Source: Prorocentrum cordatum (Eukaryota > Sar > Dinophyceae > Prorocentrales > Prorocentraceae). From it: a DNA stretch of 64,000 bases. The DNA lies in NCBI GenBank assembly GCA_963575745.1, contig CAUYUJ010004014.1, positions 118,612-182,611 on the forward strand, given 5' to 3'. The notes under the pieces are model-generated. The model was not told the origin of the DNA. It searched no databases and saw only the letters and a program-made list of their open reading frames with translations. Position 1 is the stretch's first letter, and each line of letters begins with the position of its first letter. Below, in pieces: positions 55,098 to 64,000 of the stretch. Both the position numbers and the translations under genes were made by a program.

Positions 55098-56960
55098 ATG
55101 GCCGGGCAGCGCGGAGAGCTCTTCATCGAAGAGCTCTTAGATTGGAGGGTCGATTCCTCCGAGCGCGAGTCCCTTTCTGCGCTCGTGCAGAGAGAGGGAC
55201 TGGAGTCGGCTGGCGATTTAGCGCATTTGGTTTGCTCGACGGACGAGGCGGAGCAGTGTGGAGTGCCCACGGCCTGGGCCGTGGCTCGGGACGTGGCGCG
55301 GGTGACGCCGTGGCTGGTGCCCGCGCATGGCAATTGCGCGGAGGGGCGATTTGGCGGCGCGGCGGCGGCCGCCGCGCCCGCCGTGAGCGCGGGGGCCGCG
55401 GCGGGGAAAGGGCGCGGGCCTACCGCCGCGCGCCGCGGTCGGCCGAGACGCTGTGCCGCAGTGGCGACGGAGGCGGCAGAGCGTGAGGGGCGCGTTCAGC
55501 TGGCGGTCAGCGCAGTTCGAGTGTCGCTTGAATGGCGCCCGGAAAGCGGCCTCGGGCAGGGGTTGCAGGAGGCGCAGGCCGAGATGCTCGCCGACGTCTC
55601 GTCCGCGGCGGTGTTTAGGCTGAGTACTTTCGAATCCGGGACGCTGCGCACGGCCTTGCGCGTGTGGGGGCAGTGGGCCGAGTGGGCGGGCCGGCAAGGG
55701 CAGCCGGCGACGAGTTTGGCGCGGCAACCCATGGCAGTCGCCGAGTTCGTGCATAAGCTCTCGATCGCACGGACGTCCGGCGTCAGGATCTGGAACGCCT
55801 TGAAGTGGATGTGCGTACATTTGAAAGCGCCTTTCTGCCTGGACGATGCGTTTCGCCCTGTGCCACGTGATCCTGGCAGTGGAACCGTAGCACCGCCGGC
55901 GTAGGCCGCTGTCGTCGAACCCGAGATGATTTACCATGTGATCGATTTCCTGGATGGCGCGAGAACGCCTGGACAAGTCATGCTCGCGGCTGGGATGCTG
56001 GCGGTGGTATTCGCGTGGGTGAGGTACACGCACCTGCTGCGCTCTAGGCCTTTAGAGAAGTCTGTTTATTTTTGCTGGTTCCGCGCATCGAGGGGGAAGC
56101 AGGGAAAGCGACAGGGGCGACCTTCGTTCGATTGGTGCTTGCCGAGGCGGCTAGGTGGCGCGCGGTCCGCCGCTGACGCCTTGTGGGATGGCTGGCACAA
56201 GTTGGCGGCGCGGGAAGATCGAGCAGGAAGGGCTGTGCCGACGGGGCTCGTCTTCGATCCAGTTTCCGGCGCGCCGGTGAAGTTGGGTGCCTTTAACCGA
56301 TCGCTGAAGGAAGTATTCCGAGGCTCGCTAGCGGACGATTCCCAGTTGGATCTTGTGACTTCGTACAGTTTGCGCCGGGCTGGGCCTACATGGGCGAGCG
56401 CGATACAATTGGACTGGGAAGCCCGAGTCATCTCGGGCGGTTGGACGGAGGGGGGAGACAACTCCCGACGGAACCAGATGCCGATCGTGTATAATGCGCG
56501 TCGGCGGCAAGCCGAGATGTGCACGCGCCTGCACATGGCCGGAGTGTTGTCGTGCCTGCGGACCGATCTGGAGGCCCCAGTGCAGTGGGGGCAAGTGCGA
56601 TGCTGGGCGAGTTCTGCGACAGGAAAAGTAACGTTGGCCGACCTAGAGAAAGAGGCGCAGCAGCGGGTGGCGGTGTCGACCGTTCGTGAGAAGGCCGCGT
56701 TCTTGCCCCCGTCGGTCGTCGAGGAGTTGAGGCGGCAGAAGTTTCTCCGGATAATCGTGGCCCCGCGTGGACAGCGGGTGGGGCGCGGTAAAGCGCCGGG
56801 CGCGCCTCCACCCAATTGTCGGGGCCCTGCCGACGGGGGCGCCGCGGGTAAGAGCGGTGAGGGGGGGGGGGGCGGGCGCCGAAGCGCCGGGCGCGCGTGC
56901 GCGCGCTGCGCAAACCCTCGCGTCGGGGGCACCGCGTGCAAAGCGGGGGGGGCGCGGTAA
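55098..56960 (+). pseudogene. Tyrosine recombinase of element B, interrupted
   Basis: Homologous to the intact ORF of element A. A TAG at 55902-55904 (codon 269) truncates it before all catalytic residues, and a longer G run near 56861 shifts the C-terminal tail. After the stop the frame still carries the R...SYSLRR...GGW...VYNARR series, so the mutation is recent. Confidence 0.8.
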
Positions 56961-57425
56961 AGCGCCGGGCGGTTTGCGTGGGAACGCGTTGCCTGCGCCT
57001 GCGAGCCCACGCAGAGCGCCGAAAGTTGCCGGCAAAAACAAGCGACCAGCAGAGGCGGGAGCGCGCGCCAGTCCGGCGTCGGTTGCCATTGCGGGCCGCG
57101 CAGGGCGAACCGCGGGTCGAACGCGCGGCCCAGCGGTATTGTGCCCGGGCGTGGGCGGCATTGGAGGCTGTCTCCATCCCCAGGTCCAGGGGAGATGAAG
57201 TGTCGGTGCGGCCGGGAGACGCAACCCGTGCAGGCCCGGCCGCGTTCCAAGCGCGGGGAGTTGATTGCGCCGGTCGCGCGGTGACCGTGCTTCCAGGCGA
57301 CGAGGCAGCGCAGGGCGCGGAGTTGGGGTGAATGTGACGTAAAGGGCTCAGATGGCGCGCCAGCGCACTGCGCGCCGCCAGTCAGGCAGGTTGCGGAGGG
57401 ATCATCCGCGCGCGCGTCGCGAGCC

Positions 57426-57707
57426 GTGGGCCCGTCGCCCGAGCCGCGGGGCGCGATCGGGTACGTGCAGGCTGAGCCTGGGAGGGCTACCCGGGTAAGG
57501 GAGGTTATGGGGCCTCGATATCACGTCGCGATGCCCGTAATTCGTCGCCTCAAAAAGTCCAGAGCCTGGACGGACAGTGAGTTCGGGCCAGTGACGAACC
57601 TATGTCAGAATGGATTGAGTGATCTGCAGTGGTTCCCGGCGCTCCCGGAGGGGGCCCTGGTGTGCGCGGCGTGTGAAAAGTTGCGCGGCCGGGCAGCCCC
57701 GGCGTGA
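57426..57707 (+). CDS. Conserved short ORF with a CxxC end, element B
   Basis: Same tail as at 34805 in element A, ending VCAACEKLRGRAAPA. It is preserved while flanking low-complexity sequence drifts, which suggests it is translated. The true start is unknown. Confidence 0.4.
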   Translation: MGPSPEPRGAIGYVQAEPGRATRVREVMGPRYHVAMPVIRRLKKSRAWTDSEFGPVTNLCQNGLSDLQWFPALPEGALVCAACEKLRGRAAPA

Positions 57708-57856
57708 GGTGGTGACGTCATCGCGGCGGAGACGCGCGGAGTTGCGCGTGGCCTGCCAGCGAATGCCAACTTAACGGATGCGTATGCGCGCCCCGAGGTG
57801 GGCTCGAACGCGGTCCAGAGAGTAGGTTTAGCGGAGCGACACGTGTGGTTCTCGGT

Positions 57857-59190
57857 ATGTCTTTGTCAGTTGACGGCATTGCTCTGCCGGGGCGCGTCGG
57901 CGCTCGCGACGCCGCTGCACAATTCAGAGAGCTGGCCGCGAAGTATCAGTTTGATGAGCGCATCGCCACCCACCTGGTCGAAACCGTGGGTCTAGAGACG
58001 TTGGTCGATTTCGCGCATGCCGTCACGAGCGAGAACGAGTGGGCGCCGATCCTCGAGCGCGCGCCGGATCTCGAGAGGAGGCTGGGACAGCTGTCCCGCG
58101 TGCGCCAGGCGCGGCCTTCGCCTGCGCGGGGGGGGGCCCTGCCTGGCCCGCGCCGCAGTTCGAGCGCGTAGTGCGGCAGGCGTGGAAAGCCGTGTGCGAT
58201 GCCGCCCGGGAGTCCGAGACCCGGAAGAGGCGCGGTTTGGGCGAGAGCGACGATGTCCCCTTGCCGTCGCCGCAGCTCGCTGAATTGAGCGAGCAGTTCT
58301 TCGCTCGGTATAAGATGGCGTACCCAGCGGAGTGTGAGCCGTCCGAAGCGCTGGTCAGTAAGATCAGCAGGGAGCTGGGCAGGCGCGTCCCATTGCACGC
58401 GGAGGGGGTGACCGCGTCGCGCGCGCGGCCCCCCATGGTCGGCAGGCGCCAGGTGACGATGATGAGTGTATGGAAGGTCCGCACGTTGCTGAATGCCGCG
58501 AGGGCTGCCAGGAAGCGGCAGCGCATTGGGGATGTCGAATTCGTGTGCGATGAGAAGGAAGATCCGGATCCCGCGAAGGACTTGAAAACCTATATCGCGT
58601 TGCACCAGGTTCTCATGGTGGCATACGCGCGCGCCGGGGTGAAGCCGATTGACCCGGCGCCCGGGACGCCAGAGAAGGCGTCTTCGGATACGACGGATTT
58701 CGTGCAGATTCCGTTGGATGTCGCGATGGCCTACCATTTCCGTTTGGTCAAGCACGCCAGTGCGATGCCGTTCTCGATTGCGCTGCCTAGCGTCGTGCGT
58801 CGGGACGAGGAGGAGCGCGCTTGGTGGACGGACAGGGTCCGCACCAGCGAGCTGAGCGTCGGGAAGATAATCCGCGAGGGCTTGCAGACTCGCGAGGTCA
58901 TGTGGAGCCCGCCCTCACCGCCAGCTCCCGGGCCGCAGCGGCCGCCGACGAGCGTCGGGCGGAGCCAGCGGACAGGTGGCAAGGGCGCGCAGTTGGGCGA
59001 TCGGTTGAAAGACGGAACCCAGGTGCGTCGCAAGTTCAACGCCGGGGAGTGCTCCGAGCCGTGCCCTCGCGGGTATAAGCACGTCTGTTCCGTCGTGATC
59101 AACAAGACGGGGCGCTTGTGTGGCATGTCGAACCACTGCGCCCTCAAGTGCACCAGGAGCCCGGGTCTCAGTTTGTGGTTTCCCTGTTAG
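57857..59190 (+). CDS. gag-like zinc-finger protein of element B (needs a -1 frameshift)
   Basis: The first part (MSLSVDGIALPGRVGARDAA...) is read to a run of nine G at 58128-58136, where the continuing frame (WPAPQFERVVRQAWKAV...) is -1. Downstream are about 340 residues ending in a Cys/His cluster: C-x3-C-x6-H-x-C followed by C-x4-H-x-C-x3-C (FNAGECSEPCPRGYKHVC, CGMSNHCALKC). The position between recombinase and RT and the zinc cluster suggest a nucleic-acid-binding gag analogue. The G run is the same length in both copies, so this is either programmed slippage or an ancestral lesion. Confidence 0.6.
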
Positions 59191-59254
59191 CTTAAAGGGG
59201 GCGGCCCGGGTCCGGGGGCGCCCTGGGTCCGGGAAAGGCGACGGTTAGCGCCGA

Positions 59255-61967
59255 ATGTTCGGAACACCCGGCGTTGTAGTTTGCGACGCGAGGAACGCGA
59301 GCGGGGGCGCGGCCGACGGCGGCAATCGCGGCCGCAAGGGCGATTGAAACGCACCCGCTGCCGCGCCGCCCGCCGCGGCAGAAGGGGCAGTCACCAGTGG
59401 GGTCGCGTGCCCCAGCGTCGTGGGCGTGCGATGGAGCCAGGCGGACAACGCTGTGAAAATTCGGAAGTCCTTTCCGGAAGAGTGGCTGGTGGGCGTTCCC
59501 ATCCCGTTCTTGCAAGACTTGTTGAATATTTCGCCATTCGTTGATTTCGCCATCTGGGCGGAGCTGCAGGACGAAGGACTACCTCTGGGATGTTCTCTGG
59601 GCAGAAATTCCAAGGGGCGCGCGAGCGCCGTGTTGGGTCGCCAGGCAGGCGTGCTCGACCACAGGCTAGCGCTGGCGCAGGTTATCGAACTCGGCGTGGG
59701 GGAGCGGGCACACCTCGCTCAATGCATCGAATTCGCGAGCGCGGGGCGATTGCCATTCGACGATGAGTACATGGCACCCGTTGATTTGAAGTATGCTGCC
59801 TTTGCCACGGGTGCGTTCGCGTGGGCCGGTGGTAATCGGCTGAGGCAGTGGCGCGAGTCTTGCGCCGGGGCGTTGAAGGAGCTTAGTCAAAGGCTGGCGC
59901 CGGTGTCCCGCGCCCTTCGGCTCTGGCAAAGCCCCTCAGTACATGCCGTGGCGCAGAACACCCACATCGCGCTGATTTGTGTTCTGACTTGGGTGATGGG
60001 TTGGCCGGATAGGCAGCTGGCCCAGAGATTTGTGACCGGCTTCAATATCGTGGGGCGATTGGAGGAGACGGGTGTCTGGGAGCGGTGCGAAAGTTCGGAA
60101 CCTGTTTCTGAGGACCGCTTGTTGGCGGAGTCCACCGCGCTTTTACGTTCCAGGGACAAGCGACGGGTTGATCCTGAGGCTGAGTTTCTTTGGGAATCAT
60201 GCTTGAAGGAATGCGAGAAGGGCTGGGCTGCTCCTCCGGCGTCGCTGGCCGCGATGGACCGCGAGTACGGCGCCGGGCGCTGGGCGGCCGTGCCGTCGTT
60301 CGTGCACGTGCAGCAGAACGGCAAGCGTCGGCGGATAGACGATGCTAAAGCCGGTGTGCAGAACGGCGCGACGGTGTACCCTGAGAAGTGGCACTTGCCA
60401 TCAGCGTTCACGCCTGCATTGTATGGCAAAGTCTTGAGGCAGCGGTCGGGAGGTACGCCAAACACCGGAGGTGGCCTTTTCCCCCTCCCCGCCGGCCGGT
60501 GTGTCGCGTTTTTCCCGCGGGCCGTTCCCCCGGGTCCGTTCGTGTGGGCCTAGTGGGCCCCTCCGGTGTCCAAGGGGCGTGGTCCGGCCCGGTGTTTGGC
60601 GTGCACCCTCAGGCAGGAAGCTGCGGCGGGAGGCTTTGCTGATGAGGGCTTAACCCTTGAGACTGGAGGCGAGGACCTGCCGGACGCATACAGGTCCGTG
60701 CCGGTCAATCCCGCGCAGCTGCGATATAACGTCATTGCGGCGCGGGAACCGCGCAGCGGGGAGTGGCGATACTTGACTGCATTCGCCATGCTGTTCGGCT
60801 TGTCGTCGAGTGTTATGAATTTCATGCGGTGGTCTGCCTTTCTGGAAGCCGCTGCCAGGCGCGTGGCGGCAATGTTGCACACAATGTATGTCGATGATGG
60901 CAGTCTTGGGGACCTCGGATTGGCGAAAGGCTCGGGACAGGCTTTACTCAACGTCTTGTTTTCGGAGTTGGGTACCCCGAGTGCCAGCGCGAAGCAGCAG
61001 CGCATGGCCGCCACTGGGGCTTTCTTGGGAGTCGATCGCGACGTGTCTCGGGTTTTTGAAGGCAGAGGGGTGGTCTCCTTTTGGCCGAAGGCCAGCATGA
61101 TTGACAAAATCAAAGGCCTGCTCGCGGAGCACCGTGCGCGGAACAGCCTGACACCAGCGGAGGCCTCGAAGCTCCGGGGCATTCTGCAGTGGTCGTCCTC
61201 CGCGATGTTCAACGGCGTCGGCAGCGCCGCGATGGCGCCGCTGAAGCAGAGGCAGTACACTGACGCGCCTCCGTGGGCGTTATCCCACGCGATTCGGCGG
61301 TGCTTCGATTACTTCGAATTTGTAATAGACCTTGCCCCGAAGAGAAGCGTCGACGTGAGCCCGCCCTCGTGTCCGCTGATTGCGATCGCAAGCGACGCGC
61401 GGGCTGACGGGGCGACCGCGCCCACAGGCGGCTACCTCCTGGTCGATTGCTTGACAGGGGAGCGTGTGGGAGGATGGTGTGTATTCGACGATGCCATACT
61501 CGCGGAGTGGGGTTTCTCGCCGGCGGACCGGGAGAGGGGCGCGAATCCGATCGCCCTCTGTGAGGGGGCATGGTCCCCATTGTCCTGGCGCAAGAGGCGC
61601 GGAGGTGCCGAGGGAAACGCATCCTGTGGGTGGTTGACAACACGAGCGCTCTCCACAGCTTCGTGAGTGGCAGGTGCGACCATGCTACCCTGGACCGGAG
61701 CGTCTAGCTTATGAATTTCTTCAAGGCGCGCGCCGCGAGGGCAAATCGCGGGGGGACGCGCCGTGCAGCGTGTCGCGCCAGTTTCACTGCGACATGTCCA
61801 CCTGGCTCGAGTGGGTAGACTCGAAAAGCAACTGGTCGGACGGGATCTCACGGCGCGCCGTACGCGCGCGGGGGCGGCCTTCCCCCGAGTCGGCCACTCG
61901 CGCGGTGCCAGGCGGCTCGGCGAGGATAGCTTCGCCCGGGAGAATGGTTTTCGTACCGGCGAGGTGA
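59255..61967 (+). pseudogene. Reverse transcriptase-RNase H gene of element B, frameshifted
   Basis: Better preserved than in A. RT: QQNGKRRRIDD near 60310, DLPDAYRSVPV near 60676, FGLSSSVMNF near 60796, YVDD at 60887-60898. RNase H: IASDARADG near 61387, CEGA near 61560, VVDNTSALHS near 61633 and NWSDGISRR near 61833, giving D, E and D candidates. A single-base deletion near 61568 shifts the frame between the second and third RNase H motifs. In-frame TGA (59345) and TAG (60551) occur exactly as in A; the region around TAG (about 60470-60615) is absent from typical RT spacing and may be an intron. Confidence 0.75.
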
Positions 61968-62594
61968 GAGTGGACCCGGCCGCGTGGCGCGGGTGCTTAC
62001 TAGACGCGCGGCGTTGGGTGCTACGGCGCGCGGAAGGCGCGCTCCGCGAGGGCAATTCGCGGGGGGTGGGCCGCGGCGTGCAGCGTGCCGCGCCAGGCTC
62101 AGTGGATTCGCCGTAAAGAAGGAGTCCGCGCAGGAGAGGTGAGCGCGGGCCCAGCCGCGGGGCACGGGCATGCCTCAGACACGGGGCGCCGTGTTCATCG
62201 ACGCGCGATTGCGGAGCGGCGTCGGACCCAGAACAGCGTTGGGGGTGCAGAAACGCGGAGCCAGAGCAGCGTTGGGGAGAGCGGCATTACTGGCGAGCCA
62301 CGCCAGGGTCTTGCCTTCTGCACGCAGGTGTTCCATTCGGGGGGTTTGGTCACCCCAAGGTCGTTCTGCACCCCCGGAGCACCGTTACACTTTCTGGGGT
62401 CGGGGGACGGGGTATGGGTTGGGGGAATGGGTGGGAGGATGGGGCCGTCGCGCGCCGTGTTCGCAGGTGGAGCGCGCGCGCGCGCGCGCGCGGAGGAGCG
62501 GGCCGCCCGCGTGCGCGTCGCGCCGCGGCGGGGCGCGTGCGATGCCAGGGGCCGCGCAGGGCGCGGCGCGGGGAATAGGCTGTCGGTGATTATG

Positions 62595-63437
62595 CGTTGA
62601 CTTTAGGCTCGGGGAGGCTCGGGTCAGGGAACCATAATCATGACAGAAGGGGGCGCCCGCGCGCGCTCGCAGGGACTGCGCGCATCAGAGCGCGCAATTG
62701 GATCGTGCGAGCAAAGCGCGTTGGCGACAGCGGTTGCTGTTGGTTTGTTTCCCACCCACCACACCCTGGGCCCCGGCGGGGCTACCGGGGAGAATTTGGG
62801 ATGGGCGCCGGCGTGGACTTCGCCGTGCAAGAGGCGATGCGCACCGGCTGCGAGGGGTCCTGCCTCGGGTCGGCCGTACGTGTGCGTCGCAGGTGCGAGA
62901 ACGCCGCGCAGGTCAGCGCGTGCGGGGAGGGGGCCCTCCTTCCCCGGTGGCCGCCGGCAGCGGTCGCATCACCAGGTGTAACGTCTGACAGGTGCGCGAC
63001 ATGTCTTGCGCGCGCGAACACGCCCGCCGTATCCCGACCCCCGGCGGGGTGCTCGGGTCGGCGAGGGCGGCGCCGGACGCCGGCAGTGTTCGCTTTCCCC
63101 GTGGGGAGAGCGGCATTACTGGCGAGCCACGCCAGGGTCTTGCCTTCTTCACGCAGGTGGTCCATTCGGGGGGTTTGGTCACCCCAAGGTCGTTCTGCAC
63201 CCCCGGAGCACCGTTACACTTTCTGGGGTCGGGGGACGGGGTATGGGTTGGGGGAATGGGTGGGAGGATGGGGCCGTCGCGCGCCGTGTTCGCAGTTGGA
63301 GCGCGCGCGCGCGCGCGGAGGAGCGGGCCGCCCGCGTGCGCTTCGCGCCGCGGCGGGGCGCGTGCGATTCGCGGCGCGCGAAAGTTGCCAGGGGCCGCGC
63401 AGGGCGCGGCGCGGGGAATAGGCTGTCGGTGATTATG
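62595..63437 (+). mobile_element. Element C: internally replaced derivative of A/B
   Basis: About 157 bases identical to the 5' end and about 337 bases matching the 3' end (from GGGGAGAGCGGCATTAC) of the large element flank roughly 350 unrelated bases. It ends GATTATG like B. This is the structure of a non-autonomous element mobilised by the recombinase of a full copy. It sits head-to-tail after B; the right flank is the tail of an R2 repeat. Confidence 0.8.
62801..63101 (+). CDS. Possible cargo ORF of element C
   Basis: The unrelated middle of element C has an ATG (62801) reading MGAGVDFAVQEAMRTGCEGS..., cysteine-rich, and open into the element's 3' end (stop at 63421). It is too short to identify; it may be captured host exon sequence or a chance frame in GC-rich DNA. 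Confidence 0.3.
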
Positions 63438-63472
63438 TCGGTGTTGGTGCCCATTTCCAGTCCTCCAAGACG
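63438..63472. mobile_element. R2 right tail after element C
   Basis: TCGGTGTTGGTGCCCATTTC and on to CCTCCAAG matches exactly the portion of R2 that is missing at 32025. No left part precedes it; element C does. Confidence 0.7.
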
Positions 63473-63515
63473 CAGCGCAAAACTTGCAACAGTGTGCAAA
63501 ACATCGCGCCGGAAG

Positions 63516-63518
<3 letters not shown>

Positions 63519-63553
<35 letters not shown>
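63519..63553. repeat. TA dinucleotide run
   Basis: Seventeen TA units. Confidence 0.95.
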
Positions 63554-63555
<2 letters not shown>

Positions 63556-63660
63556 CCCAGTTTTTTTGTTGCGCAATCTTGCGAGCCGGATCGATTTGTG
63601 AGGGCTCCAGGGCCAGAAGACCGGCGAAATCGCCGGGCTCGAAGGAGTTGAGGCGCCAAG

Positions 63661-63855
63661 ATCGGGCTGGACGAAGGGGGGGGGGGGGGAAAGGGGGGGT
63701 ACGAAATTTGTTGCATGCAGCTGGTTTCGGTCTCACCGAGGGGTCCATTCCTCGATACACAGCCGCCTCCGGCGCCGGGGGGCGCCGGGAAGATCAGCTA
63801 CGTGAGCAGTTTCTCAAAGCCACCCTTTGCTATCCCCCCCTTTCGCCCGACCCGA
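63661..63855. mobile_element. R5 fold-back repeat copy 3
   Basis: Same structure near the right end of the window; the left G run is longer. Confidence 0.65.
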
Positions 63856-64000
63856 CAAGACCTCGGGGCTCTCCACGCCTCCCCTGACCTTCCAGAGAGC
63901 TATTGTTTAGCACTGGAGACCTAAAAACCTAAAAAACTAAGCGAAACAGCCTAAAAGCAAGACGTAGAATAGCCTTGGGATAGGTTTTTAAGTCGCGTGC

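Larger units (their letters stand above)
54923..62594 (+). mobile_element. Element B: full-length tyrosine-recombinase retroelement
   Basis: Complete 7672-base copy with the same gene order as element A. It starts TTGACTTTAGG after flank TTTTATG and ends GGCTGTCGGTGATTATG; the 5' flank TTATG repeats the element's own last five bases, as expected if a circular intermediate recombined over a short shared core. Its 3' end is joined directly to element C without any spacer. The recombinase gene has a nonsense codon and pol has a frameshift, so it cannot move alone. Confidence 0.85.

Noticed and set aside
63519-63553. TA run as a promoter element
   Set aside because: A plain dinucleotide repeat; dinoflagellate promoters are not TATA-based and no gene follows within the window.

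Overview
The window looks like nuclear DNA of a dinoflagellate with a large genome; I cannot name the species. Reasons: very GC-rich sequence crowded with trinucleotide tracts and short inverted-repeat elements; protein-like exons of 20-400 bases separated by introns of 0.1 to over 5 kb; splice donors that include GC and GA besides GT, nearly all ending in AG; and a retroelement with a tyrosine recombinase. I see no bacterial operons, rRNA, tRNA or CRISPR arrays. All exon models are hand-built from reading frame, splice-phase agreement and protein-likeness, so they are predictions.

Layout. (1) 0.9-27.1 kb, plus strand: five dispersed exons of a mitochondrial-type 2-oxoacid dehydrogenase kinase (PDK/BCKDK family). 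They occur in protein order and carry the N-box, the strand before the G1 box, the G1 box and the G2 box. The N-terminal exons lie left of the window; at least two internal exons and the last exon were not found. (2) 8.7-13.6 kb: a second plus-strand gene ('gene B'), apparently complete in nine exons and 386 codons, nested in a kinase intron. Three of its introns are copies of one fold-back element family (R8) with GA...AG ends, and a fourth is built on an element with 26-base perfect inverted repeats. (3) 17-31 kb: repeats, microsatellites and weak exon-like blocks. (4) 32.0-39.6 kb: element A, a 7.6-kb retroelement with a tyrosine recombinase, a gag-like zinc-finger protein, and reverse transcriptase plus RNase H; it runs into a 100-base assembly gap. 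(5) 39.7-43.8 kb: the 3' exons of an Ala/Arg-rich coiled-coil gene ('gene C'), with a hAT-like MITE in one intron whose target-site duplication contains the splice donor. (6) 44-54.9 kb: MITEs, minisatellites, a two-exon gene end ('gene D') and long simple-sequence tracts. (7) 54.9-63.4 kb: element B, a full-length second copy, joined head-to-tail to element C, an 843-base derivative that kept both ends but has unrelated sequence inside. (8) 63.4-64 kb: repeats.

The most interesting themes are the retroelement with its recombinase gene first, the break of one R2 repeat whose two halves flank element A on the left and element C on the right 31 kb apart, and several independent cases where a small inverted-repeat element supplies an intron.
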